Shown here: in pieces, positions 1 to 8,220 of the stretch
How positions within the stretch are numbered: the first letter of the stretch is position 1
Layout of the letters: the number at the start of each line of letters is the position of its first letter
From: Roseimaritima multifibrata
GTDB lineage: Bacteria; Planctomycetota; Planctomycetia; Pirellulales; Pirellulaceae
Direction of reading: 5' to 3'
DNA: 64,000 nucleotides
NCBI RefSeq assembly: GCF_007741495.1
Contig: NZ_CP036262.1
Location: forward strand, 5,828,001-5,892,000
The notes under the pieces: model-generated
Seen by the model: the letters and a program-made list of their open reading frames with translations, nothing else
The model's database searches: none
Told to the model about the DNA's origin: nothing
Translations under genes and position numbers: made by a program

Positions 1-285
1 CTCTGTCACGAACCGACAATCCAGTTAGCACTCGACGATGATTGCCGAACGCAGTGCCGCGTCAGTTTTGAAACCCGGACAACCGCCTACCATGTACGGA
101 CGCGTGATTTCCCCGAAGACCAACTGAGTGCCTACCTAACCGTTCGCCGCTACGACAGTCTTTCCAGCGACGAAGATTACGTGACCGAATTTGACCGCCT
201 AGCCACCCTCTGCCGCGAGCTTGTCGACGGATACATGGTCGCCAATGTCCTCCGCCCACTGCAGCAGGCGATTGCACTGAAGTAA
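1..285 (+). CDS. C-terminal end of an unknown protein (5' truncated by window edge)
   Basis: Frame 1 is open from the first base to a TAA at 283-285, giving 94 residues with no start needed. The end reads as a normal folded protein: it is rich in charged residues, contains the stretch AYLTVRRYDSL, and finishes with an amphipathic helix (LRPLQQAIALK). I do not recognise the family. It is followed by about 520 bases of non-coding, repeat-bearing DNA, so it probably ends its transcription unit. Only the reading frame is well supported; the function is unknown. Confidence 0.6.
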   Translation, partial: LCHEPTIQLALDDDCRTQCRVSFETRTTAYHVRTRDFPEDQLSAYLTVRRYDSLSSDEDYVTEFDRLATLCRELVDGYMVANVLRPLQQAIALK

Positions 286-380
286 AAGCTTTCTCGCAAT
301 TTAGCGGACAGAGTTTTCAAACGGTTGATCACTCGTTCGCCTGGGACGGGCAATCGGTTGGTGACGCATTGCCGGGCAGG

Positions 381-496
381 TTGCTCCTGTTTGTTTCCGC
401 CGGGCTTGTCCCGGTCGGTACAGCAACTGGCAGTTATCTCAATGCCTCCGCCACTCTCTCCTCCTCCGCCAGCCGGGGCAAGCCCGAAAACGGAAC
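381..496. repeat. Interspersed palindromic element, copy A
   Basis: This stretch matches 9811-10003 at both ends: a Cys/Pro-rich looking start (gtttccgccgggct, cccggtcggtaca), a middle segment containing aactggcag, and a closing part (gccggggcaagccc, aacggaac). Its outer parts are inverted relative to each other, as in the longer copy. This copy lacks the 46-bp perfect palindrome found in the other, so it looks like a shorter or decayed version. ORFs across it are spurious. Confidence 0.6.
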
Positions 497-532
497 GCTT
501 TCGGAAGCCTGCGGGCTAGAAGCGCCGGCGCA

Positions 533-610
533 ACCAATCCCAACACGCTGCGTAAGCGAGGGACCGGGAACACGGTCTTTAACCCCTCGCCTACGCAGCG
601 GGTTGGAATC
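533..610. repeat. Palindromic repeat of the TRCVSEG type
   Basis: The left arm (cgctgcgtaagcgaggg, 546-562) and the right arm (cccctcgcctacgcagcg, 583-600) are near-perfect inverted repeats around a loop that contains acacggtcttt. The flanks caatccc and ggttgg extend the pairing. Read as protein, the arms give the strings IPTRCVSEG and LTPRLRSGL, which I know from many spurious planctomycete ORFs. It is therefore most likely a REP-like intergenic element and not part of a gene. Confidence 0.7.
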
Positions 611-803
611 TCGGCTACCTGCAACTCCTACCGGCGGCTTGCGGGTTCAAGCCGGTCGTGATTGCGGCTGAATCGCTGTTGGTACGCAGATTGCTACTAA
701 TCCAGTCCAAGGGCTTGCTCTGGTTTACTAAGCCGTCCCAAAATCACCTCCTTAGTCAGAGGGCGGGATTCACCCGGATTCCCTCTACGTTTGCTGGACC
801 GCC

Positions 804-1730
804 ATGGATTTTCTAAAACAAACCTTTTCGGAGTTTTCTAAGAATCGCTGCAGCACTCTTGCCGCAGCCTTAGCTTATTACACTGCGTTTGCGCTTCCAC
901 CATTGATGTACCTGTTACTGACGATCCTGACGTTCGGGCTTTCCGTCGCGTACGAGGGTGAGCAGGCAGAAGAGAATGCACAAGCGATCCTGCAAAGCCA
1001 AACCGCTCAAATGATCGGCAATCCCGCAGCAAGTGATCAGATTGCTGCCATCTTGGAAAACAACCGACAAGCGGAAGGCAAATGGTGGAAAACGCTTTTA
1101 AGTTTTGCCGGTATCGTAGTGGGGGCGACAGGGGTCGTTGCGGCACTTCAGGGAGCCCTGAATCAGGTCTGGGAAGTTAAACCCGACCCCGAAAGAACGG
1201 GTTTCTTAGACATGATCGGGAAACGTGTCCTGTCATTCGGAATGATCCTTGGACTTGGATTCTTGCTATTGGTTTCGCTGGTGGTATCGTCCGTTCTATC
1301 CGGCGTCGGCGATAAGATTGGCGGGCTGATTGGGATGTCCGAAGCGGGCGCGAACGGCGTCAATTTTGTGATCCAAGCGGTTGTTGTGTTTGTCATCTTT
1401 GCTGCAATTTTCAAGTTCATGCCCGATGCTCAGGTCCGCTGGAAAGATGTCGGCGTCGGGGCGGTGCTGACAACCGCCCTGTTTCTTGTCGGCCGACTTG
1501 CGATGCAGATCTACTTCTCGTTCAGTGAACCTGGCGCCCAACTGGGCGCCGCTGCGGCTTCACTTGCCGTATTGCTTGTGTGGGTCTACTACACAGCAAT
1601 GATCGTTTTGCTGGGCGCCGAAGCGACACAGGTCTACGCCGTTCGATACGGCGATGGCATTACCCCCGAAGACAAAGCGGTACGAACGGTTGAGACGATT
1701 CGACGAACAGGTGACGCGAACGACTTATAA
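804..1730 (+). CDS. YihY/UPF0761 (BrkB-like) inner membrane protein
   Basis: The 308-residue product has the hallmarks of the YihY/BrkB family: an N-terminal amphipathic start followed by LAAALAYYTAFALPPL, a second membrane segment (about 95-115) ending in GALNQVWEVKPD, further helices around 135-165, 185-205 and 215-235, and a last helix after the family-typical VLLVWVYYTAMIVLLGAE. About six membrane helices are visible. Family members are integral inner membrane proteins of uncertain function; the old 'ribonuclease BN' name is wrong. A soluble insertion at about 50-90, rich in Gln, Asn and Glu, separates helices 1 and 2. The start is ATG 804, and no strong Shine-Dalgarno is seen. It stands alone, followed by the deaminase after 83 bases. 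Confidence 0.9.
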   Translation: MDFLKQTFSEFSKNRCSTLAAALAYYTAFALPPLMYLLLTILTFGLSVAYEGEQAEENAQAILQSQTAQMIGNPAASDQIAAILENNRQAEGKWWKTLLSFAGIVVGATGVVAALQGALNQVWEVKPDPERTGFLDMIGKRVLSFGMILGLGFLLLVSLVVSSVLSGVGDKIGGLIGMSEAGANGVNFVIQAVVVFVIFAAIFKFMPDAQVRWKDVGVGAVLTTALFLVGRLAMQIYFSFSEPGAQLGAAAASLAVLLVWVYYTAMIVLLGAEATQVYAVRYGDGITPEDKAVRTVETIRRTGDANDL

Positions 1731-1813
1731 AGTCTACCTGACTTCGAATCGACCAACTTTCCACTTCGTAGGATTTACTGCATAAGCGTCAACATCATTC
1801 ACCTTTCACCCCA

Positions 1814-2329
1814 ATGAGCATCAGCTCCATGGAATCCATCACAAAAGAAACGCTAGCCGGCTGGATGAAATCGGCATTGGCGATCGCCGTCGAAGGGATT
1901 GCGAAAGGAGAATCTCCATTTGGAGCCTGTATCTACGGTCCGGATGGTGTCCCGCTATCAAGAGAACACAATCAGGTCGCATCAACGAATCGCCCGACCG
2001 CACACGCCGAGATATTAGCCATTGAATCCGCGTGCGTTAAAAAGGGCGAAAGCCGCTTGCCGGACCATTGGTTGGTCGCAACTGGAGAGCCCTGTCCGAT
2101 GTGCTTTTCCGCCGCTGCACTGGCTGGAATTCGGCACATCGTCTACGGCGGTCCCACCGAAGTGATTAAGCAGTCCGGATACGAGACCCTTGATATCTCC
2201 GTCCGCTCGCTGAGCCGAATCGTCGAAGATACGTTCGATATCCACGGACCAATCCTCCAATTCGATTGCTCGGCGCTGTTACTCAATCATCCCAGGGAGT
2301 CTCAAACCGATGGTTCAGTTAACCAATAA
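1814..2329 (+). CDS. Nucleoside/nucleobase deaminase (CMP/dCMP-type, zinc)
   Basis: The 171-residue product carries both zinc motifs of the cytidine deaminase-like fold: H64-A65-E66 (catalytic Glu66, zinc ligand His64) and P93-C94-P95-M96-C97 (zinc ligands Cys94 and Cys97). Spacing and length fit the tRNA-adenosine/guanine deaminase branch of hydrolytic deaminases. The C-terminal part (GGPTEVIKQSGYETL) is closer to guanine deaminase-type proteins than to TadA, but the substrate cannot be fixed by eye. The last 20 bases overlap the start of the response regulator gene in another frame, so the two are probably translationally coupled. A second ATG at 1829 could serve as the start. Confidence 0.88.
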   Translation: MSISSMESITKETLAGWMKSALAIAVEGIAKGESPFGACIYGPDGVPLSREHNQVASTNRPTAHAEILAIESACVKKGESRLPDHWLVATGEPCPMCFSAAALAGIRHIVYGGPTEVIKQSGYETLDISVRSLSRIVEDTFDIHGPILQFDCSALLLNHPRESQTDGSVNQ

Positions 2330-2771
2330 CCGGTCGCTACAAAGTCTCCACTCCATAAAAGGCCTTGAAAGAGGCTTGATAGTGGACGATGTCCCATCCA
2401 TTCGGATTCATATCAACAAGACAATGCGCGGTATGGGAATAGAAACATGGCATGCGGGCAACGGCGATCAAGCTTATCGATTACTTCATCGACACCCCTT
2501 CGACATCGTCGTGACCGATATCGAAATGCCAGAAACCTCTGGACTCGAACTCCTCTCTTCAATGCGACAGTCGACCAACCAACGAATTAGCAAAACGCCT
2601 GTGATTGTCACTAGCAGCGTTCGAGATCAGCGAATCGAACAGCAAGTGCGATTCGTCAAGTTTGCATACTTCCTTCCGAAACCAATCCGTACAACGGAGC
2701 TGAAAGTGCTTCTTCAAATGATCGCGACCAGTCGCACGTTGAGGGCCGAAAGAATGTCACCGAAGCGTTGA
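2310..2771 (+). CDS. Single-domain response regulator (CheY-like receiver)
   Basis: This is a stand-alone receiver domain of 153 residues. The acidic pocket is D26-D27, the phospho-acceptor is D70 (in VVTDIEMPETSG), the conserved hydroxyl is at about T101 (VIVTSS) and the conserved lysine is K124 (FLPKPI). No output domain follows. About 20 residues precede the first strand. The start ATG 2310 lies inside the deaminase gene; no later start leaves the acidic pocket intact, so an overlapping start is required. Its kinase partner is not adjacent. A role in chemotaxis-like or phosphorelay signalling is inferred from the family only. Confidence 0.85.
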   Translation: MVQLTNNRSLQSLHSIKGLERGLIVDDVPSIRIHINKTMRGMGIETWHAGNGDQAYRLLHRHPFDIVVTDIEMPETSGLELLSSMRQSTNQRISKTPVIVTSSVRDQRIEQQVRFVKFAYFLPKPIRTTELKVLLQMIATSRTLRAERMSPKR

Positions 2772-2906
2772 TGACGTGTCCGAAATCACTTCACTGTGGC
2801 ACGGCAAATGCTACTTGGGTTCCTTCGCCAGCAACGACTGGTTGTCCGAACGATCGGCATGCTTCGATCGTTCGTTTCCTCAAAACCCAAGATTAGGACC
2901 AAGAAC

Positions 2907-3416
2907 ATGTCGACTAAAAAAACAGAACGAGAAGAGACCCGTGAAGAACTGCGTAACGAAGACGCAATCACCGGCGAACCGGGCTCGCACCCCGTTGGGA
3001 CCGGAGTTGGCACAGCACTCGGCGGGGTTGCCGCCGGCGCAGCGGCAGGCGCTGTCGGCGGCCCGATCGGAACCGTCGCTGGGGCGGTCATTGGTGGCGT
3101 TGCTGGCGGGCTTGCCGGGAAAGCGGTCGCGGAAAACATCGACCCCACCGTCGAAGCCGCGTACTGGGAAGAGCAGCATCAAAGCCGCCCCTACTATGAC
3201 GATGCGTATGAATACAATCACTACCACCCCGCCTACCAAGCGGGCTGGGAAGCGTACGACGCCGATGCAAATGAAGACTGGGCAGCCCGCGAGGCCCTCG
3301 CCAGACAACGCTGGGAAAACGAAGGGGGGGCGGAACACATGACATGGGCAGAAGCACGCCCCGCTGCGATGGACGCGTTCACACGAGTGCATACGCGGAC
3401 CAACAAACCTCGTTGA
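2907..3416 (+). CDS. Glycine-zipper domain protein
   Basis: I chose ATG 2907, preceded by AGGA at about 2895, instead of the longer frame from 2796, because the upstream part has no protein-like features. The 169-residue product begins with a hydrophilic charged stretch (STKKTEREETREELRNED), followed at about 30-72 by a long Gly/Ala run with GxxxG spacing that fits a glycine-zipper membrane hairpin. A soluble, acidic and aromatic C-terminal half follows (YYDDAYEYNHYHPAYQ, then a Trp-rich end). There is no signal peptide. Glycine-zipper proteins are often membrane-inserting stress proteins. I know of no specific function for this one. Confidence 0.75.
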   Translation: MSTKKTEREETREELRNEDAITGEPGSHPVGTGVGTALGGVAAGAAAGAVGGPIGTVAGAVIGGVAGGLAGKAVAENIDPTVEAAYWEEQHQSRPYYDDAYEYNHYHPAYQAGWEAYDADANEDWAAREALARQRWENEGGAEHMTWAEARPAAMDAFTRVHTRTNKPR

Positions 3417-3719
3417 TGCAGTGGGTCCTCAACCCCGAGGCCAAAACGCAGAACACAAATCTACTCGGGAACCAGCATCTACAAATTTCACGCCCTCCAA
3501 GGAGGGTTAAGGCTAAGTAAGGAGAGGCCCCATCGTCGGCTACGACTTGCTATTTATAAGTCGGCGGATTGCAGTGGCATATCCCGTGACTGGTGCGGTC
3601 GCCCGCTTCTCGCTGGATATTGACTTGTCCCGACAATAGAGGGGCCGCCGACTCCTCGTCAGAGAGACGCCGGTTCGCCTCCCAGAACGGACATTTCCCT
3701 ACATATCGCAGCGAAACGA
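3417..3719. other. Intergenic region, no gene seen
   Basis: No ORF here is convincing on either strand. It holds a small palindrome (ccctccaaggaggg, 3493-3506) and a weak stem-loop around 3543-3565 (cgactt...aagtcg). The ORF on the minus strand at 3550-3861 runs into the radical SAM gene and is a shadow. Confidence 0.5.
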
Positions 3720-4973
3720 ATGGAAATTCGAGACAAACTAGCCGTGTTAGCCGATGCGGCAAAATATGACGCTTCCTGCGCAAGTAGCGGGTCAAAAACA
3801 ACGCGTGCAGGAAGCGAGATCGGCAGCACCGAGGGAATGGGCATCTGCCACAGCTACACACCCGATGGTCGCTGCGTTTCTCTTTTAAAAATTTTGTTAA
3901 CCAATTACTGCATCTACGACTGCCAGTACTGCGTCAATCGTATTTCCAGCGATACGCCCAGGGCCCGCTTCACCGTCAATGAAGTCGTCTCGTTGACGAT
4001 GGAATTTTATAAACGCAACTACGTCGAAGGGTTGTTCCTCAGTTCCGGGATCATCCAAACCTCCGACTACACGATGGAGCAACTGACATCGGTTGCCAAA
4101 AAACTACGGACCGAACAGCACTACGGAGGGTACATCCATCTGAAAACGATTCCAAACGCCTCCCAAGCGTTGATCGAAGAAGCCGGGTTGTGGGCGGATC
4201 GTTTAAGCGTGAACATCGAACTACCGACGGAAAAAGATCTTTACACGTTGGCCCCAGAGAAAAAGAAGCCTCAGATCGTCGAAGCGATGCAAGGGATTCA
4301 CGATAAAATCGACGAAACAAAACAGGAGCAAAAAGCGGGCTTCAAACCGCCTCGCTTCACCCCTGCCGGCCAAAGCACCCAGATGATCGTTGGTGCGACC
4401 GACACACCAGACGTGGAGGTGCTGAAGACGGCTTCCCAACTGTATACCGGGCAAAAACTGCGACGCGTTTACTATTCCGCTTACAGCCCGATACCACATG
4501 CAGATGCCCGACTTCCCGGTCAATCCCCGCCGCTTATCCGTGAACACCGCTTGTACCAAGCGGATTGGTTGATTCGGTTTTACGGGTTTGACGTCAGTGA
4601 AATTGTTGCCGAATCGGACCAGAACCTTTCTCTGGATATCGACCCTAAACTTGCCTGGGCGCTCGCGAACCGACACTTCTTTCCTGTCGATGTCAACGCT
4701 GCCAGCCGCGAAGAGTTAATGCGAATCCCTGGCATCGGCACTCGAAACGTGAAGCGGATTTTGCACATTCGCCGCTACCAATCGCTCCGAATTGAGAACC
4801 TCAAAAAGCTGCGAGTCGCTTGGAATCGAGCTAAATACTTTGTCCTAACGGCGGACCATAATCCGGAACTCCTAAACCTGGACCGATTGGACTTACGAAA
4901 GAAGGCGAAGCCCGCGACGGAGCAGTTGATGTTATTTGACGCTGCCGGTTCGGCGTTATCTGGAGAGGTCTAG
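3720..4973 (+). CDS. UDG-linked DNA modification/repair radical SAM protein (TIGR03916 class)
   Basis: The 417-residue product has a radical SAM cluster C64-x3-C68-x2-C71 in NYCIYDCQYCVNR and the family-typical lead-in GICHSYTPDGRCVSLLK, then FLSSGI. Near the C-terminus (about 321-350) is a helix-hairpin-helix segment (VNAASREELMRIPGIG), suited to DNA binding. This combination defines the class called 'putative DNA modification/repair radical SAM protein', which is almost always found beside a DUF4130/UdgX gene, as here (85 bases downstream). By family it should bind a [4Fe-4S] cluster and SAM and act on DNA, perhaps reversing a photoproduct or adduct in the manner of spore photoproduct lyase; the true substrate is unknown. 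The start ATG 3720 fits family N-termini. Confidence 0.92.
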   Translation: MEIRDKLAVLADAAKYDASCASSGSKTTRAGSEIGSTEGMGICHSYTPDGRCVSLLKILLTNYCIYDCQYCVNRISSDTPRARFTVNEVVSLTMEFYKRNYVEGLFLSSGIIQTSDYTMEQLTSVAKKLRTEQHYGGYIHLKTIPNASQALIEEAGLWADRLSVNIELPTEKDLYTLAPEKKKPQIVEAMQGIHDKIDETKQEQKAGFKPPRFTPAGQSTQMIVGATDTPDVEVLKTASQLYTGQKLRRVYYSAYSPIPHADARLPGQSPPLIREHRLYQADWLIRFYGFDVSEIVAESDQNLSLDIDPKLAWALANRHFFPVDVNAASREELMRIPGIGTRNVKRILHIRRYQSLRIENLKKLRVAWNRAKYFVLTADHNPELLNLDRLDLRKKAKPATEQLMLFDAAGSALSGEV

Positions 4974-5058
4974 TGGTTGCCACTTTCAATCATCCAGAAA
5001 AACTTTGGTCGCCAATTAAACAAGATGCCCCCGGCCTTTTCGAAGAGGAGGACCGTGG

Positions 5059-6486
5059 ATGCATTTCGTAAACGTGGAAACTTTTGAAGATTGGCGCGAG
5101 GCGTCGCGTCACTTAATCGCATCGAAAACAAAACCTAGCGACATCCGCTGGACGACGGGCGATGATCAGCCATCCTTATTCGAATCCGATCAACCGAATC
5201 CAACCGGTTCCGCCTCAGCCACCTTTTCCGTCCCCAAAGAGTTTTTGCAGCTTGCACGGAATGTGGCTTGCCATCGCGATGATCAGCGATGGGCATTGCT
5301 GTACCGGACTTTGTGGCGAATCGTATTCGACGAACGCCACCTACTGGAAATCACAACGGACCAGGATGTTTATAAGTTAACGCAGATGCAAAAAGGGGTG
5401 ACCCGCGACGTTCACAAAATGAAGGCGTTCGTCCGCTTCCGAAAAATCACATCCGACATCTCCAACACGACGTCGGATGTGACGGAACGGTTTATCGCTT
5501 GGCATCGACCTGATCACCGGATCCTGCGACTGGCAGCTCCCTTCTTTGCTCGCCGGTTTAAAGGCATGCATTGGTCGATATTGACGCCCGATGAATCGGT
5601 TACCTGGGATCAAAAGATGTTGAATTACGGTCCCGGAGTCCCCGTATCGGAAACGCCCGACCAAGACGCACTGGAAGAGCTTTGGAAAACATACTATGCA
5701 TCCATTTTTAATCCGGCACGCGTCAAGGTCGCGATGATGAAACGGGAGATGCCGGTACGCCACTGGCCGACACTACCAGAAGCTTCTCTAATTGACGACC
5801 TGTTACAGAAGGCTCCAGGGCGAGTCACCGAAATGATCGCTGACACCGAAGGATTTGCAGAAACAGCGACAAACTTTATGCCGGAGCATAAAGACTTGGT
5901 ATCGCTTCGCCGCGCCGCGGAGTCCTGTCGGGCATGCTCGCTTCATCAGTCGGCAACTCAAACCGTCTTTGGCGAAGGGCCTCGGGATGCGCGGATTGTT
6001 CTTGTTGGAGAGCAACCGGGGGACCGGGAAGATTTGCAGGGACATCCTTTTGTCGGCCCCGCAGGCGAATTGCTCGATGAAGCATTTCAGCTTGTCGGGA
6101 TTCAGCGCAGCGAAGTCTATATCACCAACGTCGTGAAACATTTCAAATTCACCGAAACAACAACGTCACGGGGAAAACGGCGATTGCATCAAAAACCGGA
6201 CTCTCGGGAGATCTTTGCTTGCCGGCCCTGGCTAGAAGCCGAACTATCCGCGATCCGGCCGAACGTTGTTGTCTGCTTAGGGGCGACCGCTGCCCAGGCG
6301 TTGTGTGGACGGGATTTTCGCATCACCAAAGATCGAGGCAAGATCCTACCGACCGAGTGGTGCACCCAAACGATTGCCTCTTGGCATCCCGCTGCGATCC
6401 TCCGCATGCCCGATCGCCTACGTCGAAAACAGATGCATGAGCAATGGCTTTCGGACTTAACCCTGGCAATGGACACTGCCGGCTAG
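5059..6486 (+). CDS. DUF4130-UdgX fusion: uracil-DNA cross-linking glycosylase
   Basis: The 475-residue product joins two modules. Residues about 1-250 match the DUF4130 (TIGR03915) region, with HKMKAFVRFRK and FAARRF-type helices (here PFFARRFKGMHWSI). Residues about 275-470 are a family-4-like uracil-DNA glycosylase: CRAC (Fe-S ligands), motif A GEQPGDREDLQGHPFVGPAG, a further cysteine in FACRPWLEAEL, and motif B SWHPAAILR. The UdgX-specific loop GKRRLHQKP is present. Its His377 corresponds to the histidine that, in characterised UdgX, forms a covalent bond with the abasic sugar after uracil removal. The enzyme is therefore expected to bind uracil-DNA irreversibly. A clear Shine-Dalgarno (AGAGGAGG, 5044-5051) sets the start. 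It is the partner of the radical SAM gene upstream. Confidence 0.93.
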   Translation: MHFVNVETFEDWREASRHLIASKTKPSDIRWTTGDDQPSLFESDQPNPTGSASATFSVPKEFLQLARNVACHRDDQRWALLYRTLWRIVFDERHLLEITTDQDVYKLTQMQKGVTRDVHKMKAFVRFRKITSDISNTTSDVTERFIAWHRPDHRILRLAAPFFARRFKGMHWSILTPDESVTWDQKMLNYGPGVPVSETPDQDALEELWKTYYASIFNPARVKVAMMKREMPVRHWPTLPEASLIDDLLQKAPGRVTEMIADTEGFAETATNFMPEHKDLVSLRRAAESCRACSLHQSATQTVFGEGPRDARIVLVGEQPGDREDLQGHPFVGPAGELLDEAFQLVGIQRSEVYITNVVKHFKFTETTTSRGKRRLHQKPDSREIFACRPWLEAELSAIRPNVVVCLGATAAQALCGRDFRITKDRGKILPTEWCTQTIASWHPAAILRMPDRLRRKQMHEQWLSDLTLAMDTAG

Positions 6487-6807
6487 ATGGCTGGCGAAAT
6501 CTTCAGACGGATCCAATTTGCAAAATCAACAGGTTTCGTGACCAAGCTTCTCGGCTGGTTTCACGGTTGAAATGGCACCGCGACACGTTGCTGGCTATTT
6601 GGCATGCGATTCGCATCCCACTGGAAAACAGATCACAACCGGATCCGCAGCCAGCAAGCGAAGGGATCGTATTGAAACAGACATCGTAAAAATTCTTCCG
6701 CAGAAGGGCAGGGCAACACGGAGCGTACGACTCCACGAGCCCCCGATGGCGGAAAGAAGTGCTGTCTGTTACCCGCTGAAAAACCAAAAAACTAAGGACC
6801 GACGACC
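6487..6807. other. Intergenic region, no gene seen
   Basis: The short ORFs here (plus strand 6444-6689 and 6572-6832, minus strand 6503-6787) overlap neighbouring genes and have no protein-like features. I see no strong hairpin. The region probably carries the promoter of the sulfur operon that begins at 6808. Confidence 0.4.
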
Positions 6808-8220
6808 ATGTTCATTCTCGAATCGATCTTGACGGACGGGATCGCTCAGCTCTCCTATCTTGTCGGCGATACCGATTCTGGAAACGCCGCGGTGATCGAT
6901 CCAAGAACGGATGTGGAAGTTTATGAATCGTTGGCTCGGAAGCACGGGGTTGCGATCACCCATGTTTTCGAAACGCATATCCATGCTGACTTCGTCTCTG
7001 GTAGCCGCTCGCTGGCTGAACGCGTGGGGACGGCGAAGATTTACTTGAGCGACGTGCAAAGCAACTATCAATTTGAAGCCGAACCGGTTAGCGACAACCA
7101 GGTGTTCGATTTTGGAGCATTCCGTCTGATCGCACGCCATACGCCGGGGCACACTCCTGAACATCTCTCCTTCGAATTGTGCGAATCCGATAACGCTAAC
7201 ACGCCATGGGCAGTCTTCACGGGTGATTCGCTGTTCGTAGGATCTGCCGGGCGTCCCGATTTGTTAGGGGCAGAGGAAACAGAAGGTCTTGCCAAACAGT
7301 TGTACGAAACGCTGTACGAATACTTTTTAAAGCTGGAAGATTTCGTAACGATCTATCCGGGACACGGAGCAGGATCGGCGTGTGGAGCCAACATTGGTGA
7401 CCGTCTTATCAGCACCATCGGATACGAGCGGCGTCACAATACCTTTCTGAAATTTCCGAACTTCGATGCATTTCGAACCTTCGTTGTCGACGACGCCCCT
7501 CCGGCCCCTTGGCACTATCCAAGGTTGAAAAAATTGAATGCGGCCGGACCGGAGGTGATGGACCGTCTGCCAACGATTCCTGCACTACCACCATATGCGT
7601 TCCGACGATCGGCTAGAGAGCCTGGTGTCACGGTAATCGATACGCGATCAATGCTCGCTTTTGGAGGCGGACATATTCCGGGCGCGATCAATATTGGGAA
7701 CCGGCCCGAGATGTCTGCATGGGTGGGACAGATGCTTGACCTGGATGAACGGATGCTGTTGATCGTTGACCAGGCTTCCGACATTGAATCGATCGAGCGG
7801 CTGATTGTGAGAACCGGGCACAGCAACTTTGCCGGATATTTATGCGGTGGCATGAAAGCCTGGGAAATGGCAGGGCTGCCGCTTGAAACACTGCCCCAAA
7901 TATCGGTGGAAGAAATGCAAGTGAGGCGACTTGCCGATCCTACATTAAACATCCTCGACGTTCGTTCTCCCGACGAATGGAATGGTGGCCATATACCTGG
8001 AGCCGAGCATTATTTCATCGCCGAGATGCGAGATCGCATCACCGGACTAGATAAAGACGCGCGTTACGCAGCGTACTGTGCAAGTGGCTATCGAGCCAGC
8101 ATCGCTTCCAGTTTGATGCGTTCACGTGGATTTAAGAATGTTGCCAACGTTCCAGGCAGCTGGAGTGCTTGGATGGCCCAAGATTGTGAAGTTGAAAAAC
8201 CAGAGGAGTTAGACGCATGA
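6808..8220 (+). CDS. MBL-fold hydrolase with two rhodanese domains (persulfide dioxygenase-like)
   Basis: The 470-residue product has an N-terminal metallo-beta-lactamase domain (about 1-230) with H57-x-H59-x-D61 (THIHADFVSG), a later GHTPEH and YPGHGAG, as in ETHE1/CstB-type persulfide dioxygenases. Two rhodanese domains follow. The first (about 265-355, DTRSMLAFGGGHIPGA) has lost the active-site cysteine (VDQASD at that position). The second (about 370-465, DVRSPDEWNGGHIPGA) keeps it as C424 in YCASGYR. It overlaps the next gene by four bases (ATGA), which indicates translational coupling with the YeeE transport pair. By family it should oxidise or transfer sulfane sulfur brought in by that pair, in the cytoplasm. 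Confidence 0.9.
   Translation: MFILESILTDGIAQLSYLVGDTDSGNAAVIDPRTDVEVYESLARKHGVAITHVFETHIHADFVSGSRSLAERVGTAKIYLSDVQSNYQFEAEPVSDNQVFDFGAFRLIARHTPGHTPEHLSFELCESDNANTPWAVFTGDSLFVGSAGRPDLLGAEETEGLAKQLYETLYEYFLKLEDFVTIYPGHGAGSACGANIGDRLISTIGYERRHNTFLKFPNFDAFRTFVVDDAPPAPWHYPRLKKLNAAGPEVMDRLPTIPALPPYAFRRSAREPGVTVIDTRSMLAFGGGHIPGAINIGNRPEMSAWVGQMLDLDERMLLIVDQASDIESIERLIVRTGHSNFAGYLCGGMKAWEMAGLPLETLPQISVEEMQVRRLADPTLNILDVRSPDEWNGGHIPGAEHYFIAEMRDRITGLDKDARYAAYCASGYRASIASSLMRSRGFKNVANVPGSWSAWMAQDCEVEKPEELDA

Noticed and set aside
369-671. Plus-strand ORF of 100 residues
   Set aside because: It reads through two intergenic palindromic elements and contains the spurious string TRCVSEG.
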